A DNA stretch of 64,000 nucleotides from NCBI GenBank assembly GCA_030840805.1, contig JAVEDU010000081.1:62001-126000 (forward strand). Reading direction: 5' to 3'. Both the position numbers and the translations under genes were made by a program. The stretch is from Actinomycetota bacterium. GTDB lineage: Bacteria > Actinomycetota > Actinomycetes > Mycobacteriales > HKI-0501. Below the pieces are notes generated by a model. The model was given only the letters and a program-made list of their open reading frames with translations. It was not told the DNA's origin and did no database searches. Shown in pieces: positions 27,966 to 37,919 of this stretch; positions within the stretch are counted from its first letter, which is position 1; the number at the start of each line of letters is the position of its first letter.

Positions 27966-28010
27966 ACCCCGGTTTGACCCGCGGTACCACCGAAACGTAA
28001 CCTTGACGGT

Positions 28011-28029
28011 GGCGCACGCACGGTGCGCC
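28011..28029 (+). terminator. Hairpin between rne and rplU
   Basis: GGCGCAC-GCACG-GTGCGCC is followed by GTGTTCTTGTG. It lies 45 bp after rne and 109 bp before rplU, so it could end rne transcription or belong to the L21 mRNA leader. Confidence 0.5.
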
Positions 28030-28137
28030 GTGTTCTTGTGCGCCCGCCCCGCAAGGGGCCGCCCACCCTGTGGCCGAGCACGAGGATGTCCGACCATTCA
28101 GATCTAGCGCCTTCAGAGCAGTCAGGAGCCCGTCCCG

Positions 28138-28464
28138 ATGTACGCGATCGTCAAGACCGGCGGCAAGCAGTACAAGGTCGCCGCGGGTGACGTCATCGAG
28201 GTCGAGAAGCTCGAGGGCGCCCCGGGTGACGCGGTCACGCTGCCGGCGCTGCTCGTGGTCGACGGCGAGGGCGACGGCGTGTCCGTCACCCACGACGCCC
28301 ACGCGCTTGCCGGCTTCACCGTCACCGGCGAGCTGGTGAGCCACACCAAGGGTCCGAAGATCCGGATCATGAAGTACAAGAACAAGACCGGGTACAAGAA
28401 GCGTCAGGGTCACCGGCAGAACCTCACCCAGGTGAAGGTCACCGGCATCGAGAGCGGGAAGTAG
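28138..28464 (+). CDS. rplU: 50S ribosomal protein L21
   Basis: 108 aa, full length. The start [14 protein letters not shown] and the RNA-binding segment [16 protein letters not shown] are diagnostic. It binds 23S rRNA and contacts L20. It precedes rpmA by 8 bp, as in nearly all bacteria. A 172-bp leader with a hairpin lies upstream. Confidence 0.98.
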   Translation: MYAIVKTGGKQYKVAAGDVIEVEKLEGAPGDAVTLPALLVVDGEGDGVSVTHDAHALAGFTVTGELVSHTKGPKIRIMKYKNKTGYKKRQGHRQNLTQVKVTGIESGK

Positions 28465-28472
28465 GCGCCGAC

Positions 28473-28730
28473 ATGGCACACAAGAAGGGCGCGTCCTCCT
28501 CGCGCAATGGCCGCGATTCCAATGCCCAGCGACTGGGTGTGAAGCGTTTTGGCGGACAGGTCGTCAAGTCGGGCGAGATCATCGTCCGCCAGCGCGGCAC
28601 CCACTTCCACCCCGGCGAGCTCGTCGGCCGCGGTGGCGACGACACGCTGTTCGCCCTGGCGGCCGGCGCGGTGCTGTTCGGCACGAAGCGCGGTCGCAAG
28701 ACCGTGAACATCGTGCCGGTGGGGGCCTGA
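28473..28730 (+). CDS. rpmA: 50S ribosomal protein L27
   Basis: 85 aa, beginning [19 protein letters not shown], the unprocessed form in which the N-terminus reaches the peptidyl-transferase centre. LGVKRFGGQ and the Gly-rich middle are typical. It is co-transcribed with rplU and followed by a strong terminator hairpin before obg. Confidence 0.98.
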   Translation: MAHKKGASSSRNGRDSNAQRLGVKRFGGQVVKSGEIIVRQRGTHFHPGELVGRGGDDTLFALAAGAVLFGTKRGRKTVNIVPVGA

Positions 28731-28755
28731 CGGCCCCAGCACCACAGACCATGCG

Positions 28756-28788
28756 GAAGGGCGGGCCGGACTCTCCGGTCCGCCCTTC
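28756..28788 (+). terminator. Terminator after rpmA
   Basis: GAAGGGCGGGCCGGA pairs with TCCGGTCCGCCCTTC around CTC (one G·T pair), followed by GGCTTTGT. It separates the ribosomal genes from obg. Confidence 0.85.
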
Positions 28789-28824
28789 GGCTTTGTAGAC
28801 AGATCAGAGTGAGGAGGCGACGGC

Positions 28825-30279
28825 ATGGCGACGTTCGTCGATCGTGTTGTGCTGTACGTCTCGGCAGGAGCCGGTGGGCACGGCTGCTCGTCGGTGCACC
28901 GGGAGAAGTTCAAGCCGCTCGGCGGTCCGGACGGCGGTAACGGCGGCAACGGCGGCGACGTGATCCTCGTCGTCGACCCGCAGGTCCACACGCTGCTGGA
29001 CTTCCACCACCACCCGCATGTCAACGCCACGAACGGCAAGCCCGGTATGGGCAACTGGCGTGCCGGGTCCAACGGGCAGTCGCTCGAGCTGCGTGTTCCC
29101 GACGGCACCGTGATCCAGTCCCGGGAGGGCGAGGTCCTCGCCGACCTCGTCGGTGCCGGCACCACGTACGTGGTGGCGGCCGGCGGCCGGGGCGGGCTCG
29201 GGAACGCCGCGCTCGCCAGCACCCGCCGGAAGGCGCCCGGGTTCGCGCTCCTCGGCGAGCCCGGCTCCGCGTTCGAGGTCGTCCTGGAGCTGAAGACCGT
29301 CGCCGACGTGGGCCTCGTCGGCTTCCCGTCGGCCGGCAAGTCGTCCCTCATCTCCGTCCTCTCCGCGGCGCGACCGAAGATCGCCGACTACCCGTTCACC
29401 ACCCTGGTCCCGAACCTCGGCGTGATCACCGCGGGCGAGACCGTGTTCACGATGGCGGACGTGCCGGGCCTCATCCCGGGGGCGGCCGAGGGTCGTGGGC
29501 TCGGGCTGGAGTTCCTGCGCCACATCGAGCGGTGCGCCGTCCTCGCGCACGTGGTGGACCTCGCCACCGACGAGCCGGGCCGTGACCCGCTCGCCGACAT
29601 CGACGCCCTCGAGCATGAGCTGGCGGAGTACGGCGGGCTCGCGGACCGGCCGCGGATCGTCGTGCTCAACAAGATCGACACCCCGAACGGCCGCGAGATG
29701 GCCGAGATCGTGCGGGCCGACGTCGAGGCCCGCGGTCTGCGCGTGTTCGAGGTGAGCGCGGTGACGCGGGAGGGGCTGCGGCCGCTCACGTACCACCTCG
29801 GCGAGCTGGTCGAGGCCCACCGCGCCGCGCAGGCCGCCCCCGGCGCGGAGCGCATCGTCATCCGCCCGCCCGCGGTGAACGAGATCGACTTCACCGTGGC
29901 GCGCGACCCGGAGGACCCGGCCGCCTTCCTCATCCGCGGCGTGAAGCCGGAGCGGTGGATCCGCCAGACCGACTTCACGAACGACGAGGCCGTCGGCTTC
30001 CTCGCCGACCGGCTCGCCAAGCTCGGCGTCGAGAAGGCCCTGGCCGAGGCCGGGGCCCACGCCGGCGACGCGGTCACGGTCGGCGACGTCACGTTCGACT
30101 GGGAGCCGACCGTCGAGACCGGCGCCGGGACCCCGATGACGGGCCGCGGCACCGACGTGCGCCTCGAGCGGAGCGACCGGCCGGCCGCGGACGAGCGGCT
30201 CGCCGCCAAGAAGACGCGGCGGCGGAGCACCGAGTACGGCGACTGGTACATCGAGGACGACACGGGGGAGCAGGGGTGA
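28825..30279 (+). CDS. obg: Obg/CgtA GTPase
   Basis: 484 aa with three parts: the glycine-rich Obg fold ([17 protein letters not shown] … [13 protein letters not shown]), the G domain with P-loop [10 protein letters not shown] and NKID-type base recognition, and a C-terminal OCT domain (about 350-430) plus a charged tail. It acts in 50S assembly and stress signalling. ATG 28825 follows GTGAGGAGG. The stop overlaps the proB GTG, indicating coupling. Confidence 0.97.
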   Translation: MATFVDRVVLYVSAGAGGHGCSSVHREKFKPLGGPDGGNGGNGGDVILVVDPQVHTLLDFHHHPHVNATNGKPGMGNWRAGSNGQSLELRVPDGTVIQSREGEVLADLVGAGTTYVVAAGGRGGLGNAALASTRRKAPGFALLGEPGSAFEVVLELKTVADVGLVGFPSAGKSSLISVLSAARPKIADYPFTTLVPNLGVITAGETVFTMADVPGLIPGAAEGRGLGLEFLRHIERCAVLAHVVDLATDEPGRDPLADIDALEHELAEYGGLADRPRIVVLNKIDTPNGREMAEIVRADVEARGLRVFEVSAVTREGLRPLTYHLGELVEAHRAAQAAPGAERIVIRPPAVNEIDFTVARDPEDPAAFLIRGVKPERWIRQTDFTNDEAVGFLADRLAKLGVEKALAEAGAHAGDAVTVGDVTFDWEPTVETGAGTPMTGRGTDVRLERSDRPAADERLAAKKTRRRSTEYGDWYIEDDTGEQG

Positions 30280-31391
30280 ACGGAGCCGATTCGGGCCGCT
30301 CCGCCGTCGCGCACGCGCGCCGGATCGTGGTCAAGGTCGGCTCCTCCTCCCTGACGACCGCGGACGGTCGGCTCGACACGGCACATCTCGACGCGCTCGT
30401 CGAGGCCGTGGCGGCCCGGCGCGCGGACGGCACCCAGCTCGTGCTGGTCTCCTCCGGGGCCATCGCGGCCGGTCTGGCGCCGCTGGGCCTGCGGCGACGG
30501 CCGCGGGACCTCGCCACCCAGCAGGCGGCCGCGAGCGTCGGGCAGATGCTCCTGGTCGAGCGGTACGCGGCGTCCTTCGCCCGGTACGGCCTGACTGTCG
30601 GCCAGGTGCTGCTGACCGGTGAGGACATCATCCGCCGGGTGCACTACCGCAACGCGAAGCGCACGTTCGAACGGCTGCTCGACCTCGGCGTGGTGCCCGT
30701 GGTGAACGAGAACGACGCCGTGACCACCGACGAGATCCGGTTCGGCGACAACGACCGGCTGGCCGCCCTCGTGGCGCACCTGCTGCACGCCGACGCCCTG
30801 GTCCTGCTGTCCGATGTCGACGGGCTGTACGACGGCGACCCGCGCCGGCCGGGGGCACGACTGGTCGGCACCGTCCACGGCGAGGCCGACCTGGCCGGGG
30901 TCACCGCGGGGGGAACCGGCTCCGCGGGTGTCGGTACCGGCGGGATGGCCAGCAAGGTCGGCGCGGCGCTGGTCGCGACCGCCGCGGGCGTGCACGTGGT
31001 GCTCACCTCGGCCGACAACGCCGCGGCGGCGCTCTCCGGCGACGAGGTCGGCACGTGGTTCACCCCGACCGGTCGCCGCCTCCCGACGCGGCTCCTGTGG
31101 CTCCGCTACGCCAGCACACCCCGTGGTCGGCTCCTGCTGGACGACGGCGCGGTCGAGGCCGTCGTCGGCCGCCGGATGTCGCTGCTGGCCGCCGGCGTCA
31201 CCGGCGTCGACGGCGAGTTCGTCGCGGGCGACCCGGTCGACCTCTGTGACCTGGCCGGGGGGCCGGTCGCTCGCGGGCTGGTGGCCTATGACGCCGCCGA
31301 GCTGCCGCCGCTGCTCGGCCGGTCGAGCGGGGAGCTCGGGCAGCGGTACCGCCGGGAACTGGTTCATCGGGACGACCTCGTTCTCCTCTGA
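30276..31391 (+). CDS. proB: Glutamate 5-kinase
   Basis: 371 aa. The amino-acid kinase domain opens with [21 protein letters not shown] and [12 protein letters not shown] form the active site. A C-terminal PUA domain (about 285-365, ending in the [12 protein letters not shown] stretch) matches E. coli-type ProB. It catalyses the first step of proline synthesis. GTG 30276 overlaps the obg stop by 4 bp. proA lies 1.3 kb downstream, after two unrelated genes. Confidence 0.97.
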   Translation: MNGADSGRSAVAHARRIVVKVGSSSLTTADGRLDTAHLDALVEAVAARRADGTQLVLVSSGAIAAGLAPLGLRRRPRDLATQQAAASVGQMLLVERYAASFARYGLTVGQVLLTGEDIIRRVHYRNAKRTFERLLDLGVVPVVNENDAVTTDEIRFGDNDRLAALVAHLLHADALVLLSDVDGLYDGDPRRPGARLVGTVHGEADLAGVTAGGTGSAGVGTGGMASKVGAALVATAAGVHVVLTSADNAAAALSGDEVGTWFTPTGRRLPTRLLWLRYASTPRGRLLLDDGAVEAVVGRRMSLLAAGVTGVDGEFVAGDPVDLCDLAGGPVARGLVAYDAAELPPLLGRSSGELGQRYRRELVHRDDLVLL

Positions 31392-31392
31392 G

Positions 31393-32256
31393 TCACCGTT
31401 CGAGCGCGCCGAACAGCGCGTCGCACACCGCGAGGTGGTCGGGCTCCCGGACCGTGAGGAACGTGGGGCCGCGCGGACCCTCCACGTCGAGGGCCAGGCG
31501 CAGTTCGACCGTGCCGTGCCCCGCCGGTCGCCGGCGGTACGCCGTCTCCACGTCCGCCGCGGAGACCGCGACGACGTCCGGCAGTGGCACGAAGGCGGCG
31601 CCGGGCCGGGCGCGCACCTCGGCGTCCCAGATCTGGACCACCCGCTGGGCGAGCGCGGTGATCGTGACGGCCCACAGCTCCGCCACCACGGGCGGGATGT
31701 CGAGCACCTGCAGCTCCGGCAGCCCGAACCGGTCCAGCCCCGAGGTCGTGCACCAGAACCCGCGGGCATCCGGGCTCTGCAGGGCCACCACCCAGCGGGA
31801 CATCGGCAGCGCTCCGTCCGGACCCGGCAGCGACTCGAGCAGCTCCCGGGCACCGAGCACGCGGGGCAGCCGCTCGTCCACCACGGGCGCCGACAGGGCG
31901 CAGGCGAGCGCGTACGCCACCGCGCGGCCGGCCCAGTGGTGGGCGGTGGGCCCGTGCGGCCGGTGGGTGGCCTGCACCCGGACGACGTGGGAGGCGGTAC
32001 GGAGCACGCACAGCTCCGTCTCCGTGGCGCCGAAGGCCGTGAGCCACGGCGCCTCCAGGGCGGGGAAATCGTCCGCCCGGCACACCTCGACCGGCACCTC
32101 GCCGTCGGCCAGGAGCGCCAGGACGCGGTCGCGCAGCGGCGGGTCGAGTCGCAGCCGTACCTGCGCGGCGGCGAGCGCGCCGACGTCGGCGGGCGGCACG
32201 GAGGTCGGCAGGAGGTACGGCGAGAGGAGGCACCCGGGGACCGGCAACATCGGCAT
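31393..32256 (-). CDS. Conserved hypothetical protein, unrecognised
   Basis: 287 aa from ATG 32256 (a second ATG lies two codons on). No signal peptide or membrane helix. The central segment FWCTTSGLDRFGLPELQVLDIPP, with an aromatic-rich lead, recalls the loosely defined DUF4261/suppressor-of-fused-like proteins of actinobacteria, but I cannot assign it. It converges on proB with one base between stops. No good ribosome site is visible before the ATG, so the start is uncertain. Codon bias is like its neighbours, so it is not an obvious recent acquisition. Confidence 0.6.
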   Translation of the reverse strand: MPMLPVPGCLLSPYLLPTSVPPADVGALAAAQVRLRLDPPLRDRVLALLADGEVPVEVCRADDFPALEAPWLTAFGATETELCVLRTASHVVRVQATHRPHGPTAHHWAGRAVAYALACALSAPVVDERLPRVLGARELLESLPGPDGALPMSRWVVALQSPDARGFWCTTSGLDRFGLPELQVLDIPPVVAELWAVTITALAQRVVQIWDAEVRARPGAAFVPLPDVVAVSAADVETAYRRRPAGHGTVELRLALDVEGPRGPTFLTVREPDHLAVCDALFGALER

Positions 32257-32367
32257 GAGAGGAGCGTGCCGGATTGTCGAGGGCCGATCTCCGTTGTCCA
32301 CAGAGGCGGCGCGGAGGCGGGTTTGTGCACATCCCCCTTGTGTGGACGGGCGTGGCACGCTGTGCTG

Positions 32368-32667
32368 ATGGGTTCGGCGGACGCATGCCCGGCGTGCGCG
32401 GCGGAGGGCCGCCCCGGCGTCCCGGCGACCGAACACGTGACCTTCCGCCGCAACCGGCTCGAACGGTTCCTCGGTGGCCGCGTCGGGCCGCCCCGACCGC
32501 ATCGCGGGCCGTACGCCGGGACCGGGTTCCGGCTGCGCCCCACCGCGCCATCGGCTCCCGGGTTCTGCGCGGGCCATGCCCCGGCGGCGCGGCGGCTGGC
32601 GGCCGACCGTCTCACGCTGCGGGCTGCCCTGCGCCGCCTGGCGCAATCGGGTGGCGCCGCGTCGTAG
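32368..32667 (+). CDS. Small Cys-containing hypothetical protein
   Basis: 99 aa. An N-terminal C-x2-C pair (DACPACAAEG) and a later FCAGHA could form a Cys/His metal site; the rest is Arg-rich (RRNRLERFLGGR). It ends 30 bp before proA on the same strand. No clear ribosome site precedes ATG 32368. The position between proB and proA is unusual. Function unknown; a spurious frame remains possible. Confidence 0.5.
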   Translation: MGSADACPACAAEGRPGVPATEHVTFRRNRLERFLGGRVGPPRPHRGPYAGTGFRLRPTAPSAPGFCAGHAPAARRLAADRLTLRAALRRLAQSGGAAS

Positions 32668-32697
32668 GCTCGTCCCGACGCGAGTGGAGGAGTCACG

Positions 32698-33951
32698 ATG
32701 ACGACGCAGGAACAGGTCCACGACACGGCCCGCCGTGCCCGTACCGCCGCCGCCGAGCTTGCTCCGCTGACCCGCGCGGTGAAGGACGCCGCCCTGCACG
32801 CGATGGCGGACGCGCTCGTGGCGCACCGGGACGACCTCCTCGCCGCGAACCGCGCGGACGTCGCCGCGGGCCGGGAGGCGGGGACGCCCGAGGGGATGCT
32901 CGACCGGCTGGCGCTGGACGAGGGGCGGATCGAGGCGATGGCGCAGGGGCTGCGCGACGTGGCCGCACTGCCCGACCCGGTCGGCGAGGTCGTCCGGGGG
33001 TACACGCTGCCCAACGGGCTGGAGGTCCGGCAGGTACGGGTCCCGATGGGTGTCGTCGCGATCGTGTACGAGGCCCGGCCCAACGTGACCGTGGACGCCG
33101 CGGGCCTGTGCGTGAAGAGCGGCAACGCCGTGCTGCTGCGCGGCTCCAGCTCCGCGTACCGCTCGAACACCGCGCTGGTCGAGGTGCTCGCCGCCGCGGC
33201 GGAGAAGGCCGGGCTGCCGGCCGACGCCGTCCAGCTCGTGCCCGGGACGGACCGCGAGTCGGTCACCCACCTGCTGCGGGCCCGTGGCCTGGTCGACGTC
33301 GTCATCCCGCGCGGCGGTGCCGGGCTGATCTCCCACATCGTCGAGAACGCGATCGTGCCGGTGATCGAGACCGGGGTCGGCAACTGCCACGTGTACATCG
33401 ACGCGGACGCCGACCTGGACGTGGCCGAGCGGATCGTCCTGAACTCCAAGACGCACCGCCCGAGCGTGTGCAATGCGGCGGAGACGCTGCTCGTGCACCG
33501 GGCGGTCGCCGGGGAGTTCCTGCCCCGGATCGCGAAGGCGCTCGGTGCGGCCGGGGTGACCCTGCACGGTGACGACACCGTGGTGTCCACCGTGGACGCC
33601 GCGGTCCCGGCGACCGAGGCGGACTGGGCGGACGAGTACCTCACCCTGGACCTGGCCGTCGCCGTGGTCGACTCGCTGGACGACGCCGTCGGCCACATCC
33701 GCCGCTGGACGACCGGGCACACCGAGGCGATCGTCTCGAACTCGGCGACGGCGATCAAGCGGTTCGTGTCCCGGATGGACAGCGCGGCCGTGATGGTGAA
33801 CGCGTCGACGCGGTTCACCGACGGCGGAGAGTTCGGGTTCGGCGCCGAGATCGGGATCTCCACCCAGAAGCTCCACGCCCGGGGACCGATGGGGCTTCCC
33901 GAGCTCACCACGACGACGTATGTGGTGACCGGCGACGGCCATGTCCGGTGA
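32698..33951 (+). CDS. proA: Gamma-glutamyl phosphate reductase
   Basis: 417 aa aldehyde-dehydrogenase-fold enzyme. The catalytic cysteine lies in [30 protein letters not shown] and [21 protein letters not shown] are ProA signatures. It makes glutamate-5-semialdehyde using NADPH, the second step of proline synthesis. ATG 32698 follows GTGGAGGAG. The next gene overlaps it by 11 bp. Confidence 0.97.
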   Translation: MTTQEQVHDTARRARTAAAELAPLTRAVKDAALHAMADALVAHRDDLLAANRADVAAGREAGTPEGMLDRLALDEGRIEAMAQGLRDVAALPDPVGEVVRGYTLPNGLEVRQVRVPMGVVAIVYEARPNVTVDAAGLCVKSGNAVLLRGSSSAYRSNTALVEVLAAAAEKAGLPADAVQLVPGTDRESVTHLLRARGLVDVVIPRGGAGLISHIVENAIVPVIETGVGNCHVYIDADADLDVAERIVLNSKTHRPSVCNAAETLLVHRAVAGEFLPRIAKALGAAGVTLHGDDTVVSTVDAAVPATEADWADEYLTLDLAVAVVDSLDDAVGHIRRWTTGHTEAIVSNSATAIKRFVSRMDSAAVMVNASTRFTDGGEFGFGAEIGISTQKLHARGPMGLPELTTTTYVVTGDGHVR

Positions 33952-34465
33952 GGAGCGCGTAACACCACCGCCGACTCCCCCGGGACCCCCGCCGGGGGAG
34001 TCGCTGCTGGCCGGCCCCGCGTCCCCGGAGCGGAACCCGCTGACACCCCCGCAGGGGCCACGCTGGATCGCGCCCCTGTTCGCCGGTCTCGGCGTTCTCA
34101 CGCTGCCGTGGATCGTGTTCCTGGCCTTCACGCTCCCGCACCGGGCGACGGCGCACCACTACCGGCTGGCGTGGGTCGGGTTCGACGTGGTGTTGATGCT
34201 GGCGCTGCTCTCCACCGCCTTCCTGGCGTGGCGGGGACGCCGGCTCGTGATCGTCCCCGCGGTGGTCACCGCGACGCTGCTCCTGGTGGACGCGTGGTTC
34301 GACGTGCTCACGTCGGGCGGAAAGCAGCTGCTGTTCTCGGGTGCGCTCGCGGTGTTCGTCGAGCTGCCGCTCGCCGCCGTGTGCGTCTGGATCGCCGGGC
34401 ACACCGTCGAGCTGTCGATGCGCCGCGAGGCCTACCTGGCGCGGCGCCTCGCCAGGACCGAGTGA
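33941..34465 (+). CDS. Four-helix membrane protein, hypothetical
   Basis: 174 aa. A proline-rich cytoplasmic N-terminus (about 40 residues) is followed by four hydrophobic segments (about 44-62, 75-96, 102-121, 130-150) and a basic tail. It starts inside proA (11-bp overlap), so it is translationally coupled to it. No named domain is recognised. Confidence 0.7.
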   Translation: MSGEERVTPPPTPPGPPPGESLLAGPASPERNPLTPPQGPRWIAPLFAGLGVLTLPWIVFLAFTLPHRATAHHYRLAWVGFDVVLMLALLSTAFLAWRGRRLVIVPAVVTATLLLVDAWFDVLTSGGKQLLFSGALAVFVELPLAAVCVWIAGHTVELSMRREAYLARRLARTE

Positions 34466-34532
34466 CGGGCCGGCGTCCGCGGGGTCCGGTAGCGTCGAGA
34501 GGACCGATTCCCCAGTTCAGCGAGGAGTTCCC

Positions 34533-34913
34533 ATGACGTCTGCCCAGGACAAGCCCGAGGTCGATCACCCCGGTGGCGAGCCGCCGGCGGACCTGGTCGT
34601 CCGGGACATCATCGAAGGCACCGGCGCCGAGGCGAAGGCCGGCGACACGGTCAGCGTCCACTACGTGGGTGTGTCCTTCTCGACCGGTGAGGAGTTCGAC
34701 TCCTCCTACGGCCGCGGCGCACCGCTGGACTTCCCGCTCGGGCGGGGCCGCGTCATCTCGGGCTGGGACAACGGCGTGCAGGGCATGAAGGTCGGCGGCC
34801 GCCGCCAGCTCGTCATCCCGCCGGACCAGGCGTACGGCGACCGCGGCGCGGGCGGCGTGATCGCCCCCGGCGAGACGCTGATCTTCGTCTGCGACCTGGT
34901 GGACGTGAAGTAG
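34533..34913 (+). CDS. FKBP-type peptidyl-prolyl isomerase
   Basis: 126 aa single FKBP domain: DTVSVHYVGVSFSTGEEFDSS, then FPLGRGRVISGWDNGVQGM and RQLVIPPDQAYGDRG, with the hydrophobic pocket residues (Tyr, Phe, Trp) in place. It has no signal peptide, so it is cytosolic. AGCGAGGAG precedes ATG 34533. A strong hairpin follows. Confidence 0.95.
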   Translation: MTSAQDKPEVDHPGGEPPADLVVRDIIEGTGAEAKAGDTVSVHYVGVSFSTGEEFDSSYGRGAPLDFPLGRGRVISGWDNGVQGMKVGGRRQLVIPPDQAYGDRGAGGVIAPGETLIFVCDLVDVK

Positions 34914-34930
34914 CCGCGACGCCGCGCTCC

Positions 34931-34960
34931 GGGCGCCGTACCCGACCGGGTACGGCGCCC
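34931..34960 (+). terminator. Terminator after FKBP gene
   Basis: GGGCGCCGTACCCG and CGGGTACGGCGCCC are perfect complements of 14 bp separated by AC, 17 bases after the stop. No T-run follows. Confidence 0.75.
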
Positions 34961-35100
34961 GCGCTGTCCGGTCGTCGGGGGAGGCGGGCAGGATCGTCCC
35001 CCGCCGCGCCGGCTCCTGGCCGAACAGGCCGATCACCGGGCGCGGGCGCGGGCCGCCCGGACGTCCGCCGTGGAGTGAGCGGGCCACGTACAGTGCGGAG

Positions 35101-35967
35101 GTGCCGCACTCGCCCCAGTTCGCGTCCGTCGAGGACGTCGCCACCCGCCTCCGTGCGACCGGCTACCTCCCCGACGACGCCACCGCGACCACCGTCTTCC
35201 TCGCCGACCGCCTCGGCAAGCCCCTGCTGGTCGAGGGCCCGGCCGGCGTCGGCAAGACCGAGCTCGCCAAGGCCGTCGCCGAGGCGACCGGCGCCGAGCT
35301 GGTGCGCCTCCAGTGCTACGAGGGCATCGACGAGGCCCGTGCGCTGTACGAGTGGAACTACCGCAAGCAGCTCCTGCGGCTCCAGGCCGGCGCCGGCGAG
35401 GAGTGGGAGTCCGTCCACGGCGACATCTTCGGCGAGGAGTTCCTGCTCGCCCGCCCGCTGCTGCGGGCGATCCGGCGTACGGACCCCACCGTGCTGCTCG
35501 TCGACGAGACCGACAAGGCCGACGTCGAGGTGGAGGGCCTGCTGCTGGAGGTGCTCGGCGACTTCCAGGTCACGATCCCCGAGCTGGGGACGATCACCGC
35601 CGAACGTCGTCCGTTCGTCGTGCTCACCTCGAACGCGACCCGTGAGCTGTCCGAGGCGCTCAAGCGGCGTTGCCTGTTCCTGCACCTGGACTACCCGTCG
35701 GCGGCGCGGGAACTGGAGATCGTGCTCTCCCGCGTGCCGGAGGCGCCGCAGCAGCTCGCCGACCAGGTCGTCCGGACGGTACGCGCCCTCCGCGGGCTGG
35801 AGCTGAAGAAGTCGCCGTCCATCGCCGAGACGCTGGACTGGGTGCGGACGCTGCTCGCCCTCGGGGTGGACACCCTCGACGAGGAGACCGCGGTACGCAC
35901 GCTCGGCGTCGTGGTGAAGTACGCGGGGGACGCCGAGAAGGCGGCCGGTTCGCTGGGGCTGAACTGA
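35101..35967 (+). CDS. MoxR-family AAA+ ATPase
   Basis: 288 aa. Walker A GPAGVGKTELAK (residues about 44-55), Walker B LLVDETDKAD and sensor TSNATRELSEALKRRC mark a MoxR/CoxD-type AAA+ protein. These act as chaperones that insert cofactors or metals into partner proteins together with a VWA protein. The partner follows one base later. The same pair occurs in mycobacteria (Rv2426c-Rv2425c) upstream of nadD. Confidence 0.93.
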   Translation: MPHSPQFASVEDVATRLRATGYLPDDATATTVFLADRLGKPLLVEGPAGVGKTELAKAVAEATGAELVRLQCYEGIDEARALYEWNYRKQLLRLQAGAGEEWESVHGDIFGEEFLLARPLLRAIRRTDPTVLLVDETDKADVEVEGLLLEVLGDFQVTIPELGTITAERRPFVVLTSNATRELSEALKRRCLFLHLDYPSAARELEIVLSRVPEAPQQLADQVVRTVRALRGLELKKSPSIAETLDWVRTLLALGVDTLDEETAVRTLGVVVKYAGDAEKAAGSLGLN

Positions 35968-35968
35968 G

Positions 35969-37372
35969 ATGACCGCCACGGGCGGGCTCCTGGGGAGGGT
36001 GGTGGACTTCGCCCACGCGCTGCGGGCGGCGTCCGTCCCGGTGTCCGTGGCCGAGGAGATCGATGCCGCCCGCGTGCTCGGCGCGGTGGACCTGACCGAC
36101 CGCAGGCAGCTCCGGGAGGGGCTCGCCGCCGCGATGGTGAAGCGGGCGGCGCACCGGCGGGCGTTCGACATGCTGTTCGACCTCTGGTTCCCGGCGGCGA
36201 CGGGCGAACCGACCGTCGGCGACCCGGACGCCGACACCGACGAGGACGCGCCGCGACCGCGGGGGTACGGCGACCCCGAGGCCGACGCGCTCCGGGACCG
36301 GCTGCGCGAGCTGCTGCTGGCCGGCGACGAGGACGCGCTGCGCCGGTTTGCCCGCGAGGTCGTCGCCCGGATCGGGCAGGGCGACGGACAGGCCGGTCGC
36401 CAGTCCTACTTCACCTACCGGGTGCTGCGCCGGTTGTCCCCGGACACCCTGGTCGCCGCGCTGCTCGACGCGCTCCTCGCCGGGGAGCGCGGCGGCCTCG
36501 CGGAGAAGGTCGCCCGCACCACGATCGCCGAGCGGCTCGCCGCCTTCCGCGAGCAGGTCGACGCCGAGGTCCGCCGCCGCGTCGCCGAGGAACGCGGGAT
36601 CGACCAGGTGGGCAAGCACTCCGTACCGCCGCTGGTGGACCAGGTCGACTTCCTCCGCGCGACCCGGGACGACCTCGCCGCGCTGCGCCGTACCGTCCAC
36701 CCGCTCGCCCGGCGGCTGGCGACCCGGCTCGCCGCACGACGGCGGCACGGCCGCTCGGGCCGGCTCGACGTGCGCCGCACGATCCGCGCGTCGCTGGCCA
36801 CCGGCGGGGTACCGATCGTCACCCACCACCGGCCGCGCCGCCCGCACAAGCCGCAGCTCGTCGTCCTCACCGACGTGTCGGGCTCGGCGGCCGGGTTCGC
36901 CCACTTCACGCTGCTGCTCACGACGGCGCTGCGGGAGCAGTTCGGCAAGGTACGGGCGTTCGCGTTCATCGACACGACCGACGAGGTGACCCGCCTGCTC
37001 GGCCCCGGGATCGAACTGGCGGACGGCGTGAGCCGGATGGCGCGCGAGGCGGACCTGGTGTGGTTCGACGGACACAGCGACTACGGGCACGCGTTCGAGG
37101 TGTTCGCCGAGCGGTGGCCCGACGCCGTCGGCCCGGACACCTCGCTGCTGATCCTCGGCGACGCCCGGAACAACTACCGGTCCGCGGGCCTGCCCACGCT
37201 GCGCCGGCTCGCCGGGGAGGCACGGCACGCGTACTGGCTGAACCCGGAGCCGCGCACGCAGTGGGGGAGCGGTGACTCGCTCGCCCCGGTGTACGGGCAG
37301 GTGGTGCCGATGGTGGAGTGCCGCAACGCCCGGCAGCTGGCCGCGTTCGTCGAGGAGCTCCTGCCGGACTAG
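35969..37372 (+). CDS. VWA (CoxE-like) domain protein, MoxR partner
   Basis: 467 aa. The C-terminal von Willebrand A domain has the MIDAS motif DVSGSAAG and a later LGDARNNYRS loop typical of CoxE-type proteins. The helical N-terminal half (about 1-270) is charged and may bind the ATPase. ATG 35969 immediately follows the MoxR stop, so the two form an operon. The client protein is not known. Confidence 0.9.
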   Translation: MTATGGLLGRVVDFAHALRAASVPVSVAEEIDAARVLGAVDLTDRRQLREGLAAAMVKRAAHRRAFDMLFDLWFPAATGEPTVGDPDADTDEDAPRPRGYGDPEADALRDRLRELLLAGDEDALRRFAREVVARIGQGDGQAGRQSYFTYRVLRRLSPDTLVAALLDALLAGERGGLAEKVARTTIAERLAAFREQVDAEVRRRVAEERGIDQVGKHSVPPLVDQVDFLRATRDDLAALRRTVHPLARRLATRLAARRRHGRSGRLDVRRTIRASLATGGVPIVTHHRPRRPHKPQLVVLTDVSGSAAGFAHFTLLLTTALREQFGKVRAFAFIDTTDEVTRLLGPGIELADGVSRMAREADLVWFDGHSDYGHAFEVFAERWPDAVGPDTSLLILGDARNNYRSAGLPTLRRLAGEARHAYWLNPEPRTQWGSGDSLAPVYGQVVPMVECRNARQLAAFVEELLPD

Positions 37373-37919
37373 CGTTCGCCGCTCGGGTCAAGTGTGAAGG
37401 CGGACGTGCGGGATCGGACCGGCGGCGGACCGTCGGCGTCGGCCGGTGGCAGGCGCGCTCGTCGTCGGGTTCGGCGGTGTGGGACCCCGGGTCGGCAGGC
37501 TGATCAGGCGCCGTCGTGCGGCGGGCTTTCGTGTTCGCCGTGGGGTGGGGGCCCCAGCACGGGCGGGCGCACGCCAGGTTGCGCCGTCGGGCGGCATGGC
37601 TGTCCCAGCCGTCACCGCTCGTGCTGGTGCAACGAGCGGACGGTGGGCGGGCGGGCGGCCGGCGAAGGCGACCGCGCAGTCGAGCACCGCCTGCCCGGTG
37701 ACGCCCTCGACCTCCAGGACCCGGCCGTGCCCGGCCGGGCGACAGTCCCGGACAGAGGGTGTCGAGCTGGTCGGGGAGGCGCTGCCGGGCGGCCTTGCGG
37801 TCGGCGACCAGTCCGCAACAACTCCGTCACGACAGCCTCCCGCCCCTGGACAGCATCGCCATGAACGCTGCCGCAGGAACGGGGTCGAGAGCTATCAGCT
37901 GTGCAGGCAGGATGACGCC
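37373..37919. other. 547-bp stretch without recognisable gene
   Basis: No frame here shows a known domain, a credible ribosome site plus start, or normal actinobacterial codon bias. Several short frames run on both strands with irregular third-position GC. It may be a decayed gene at the left edge of the PaaK/M6 accessory patch. I saw no terminal inverted repeats or transposase motifs. Confidence 0.45.

Noticed and set aside
29388-34061. Open frame of over 1500 codons antisense to obg, proB and proA
   Set aside because: It crosses four real genes with diagnostic motifs on the other strand and has no domain similarity of its own.
37388-37687. Minus-strand frame in the gap before the PaaK gene
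   Set aside because: It has an Arg/Pro/Ala-rich low-information product, no ribosome site and no neighbour in operon distance.
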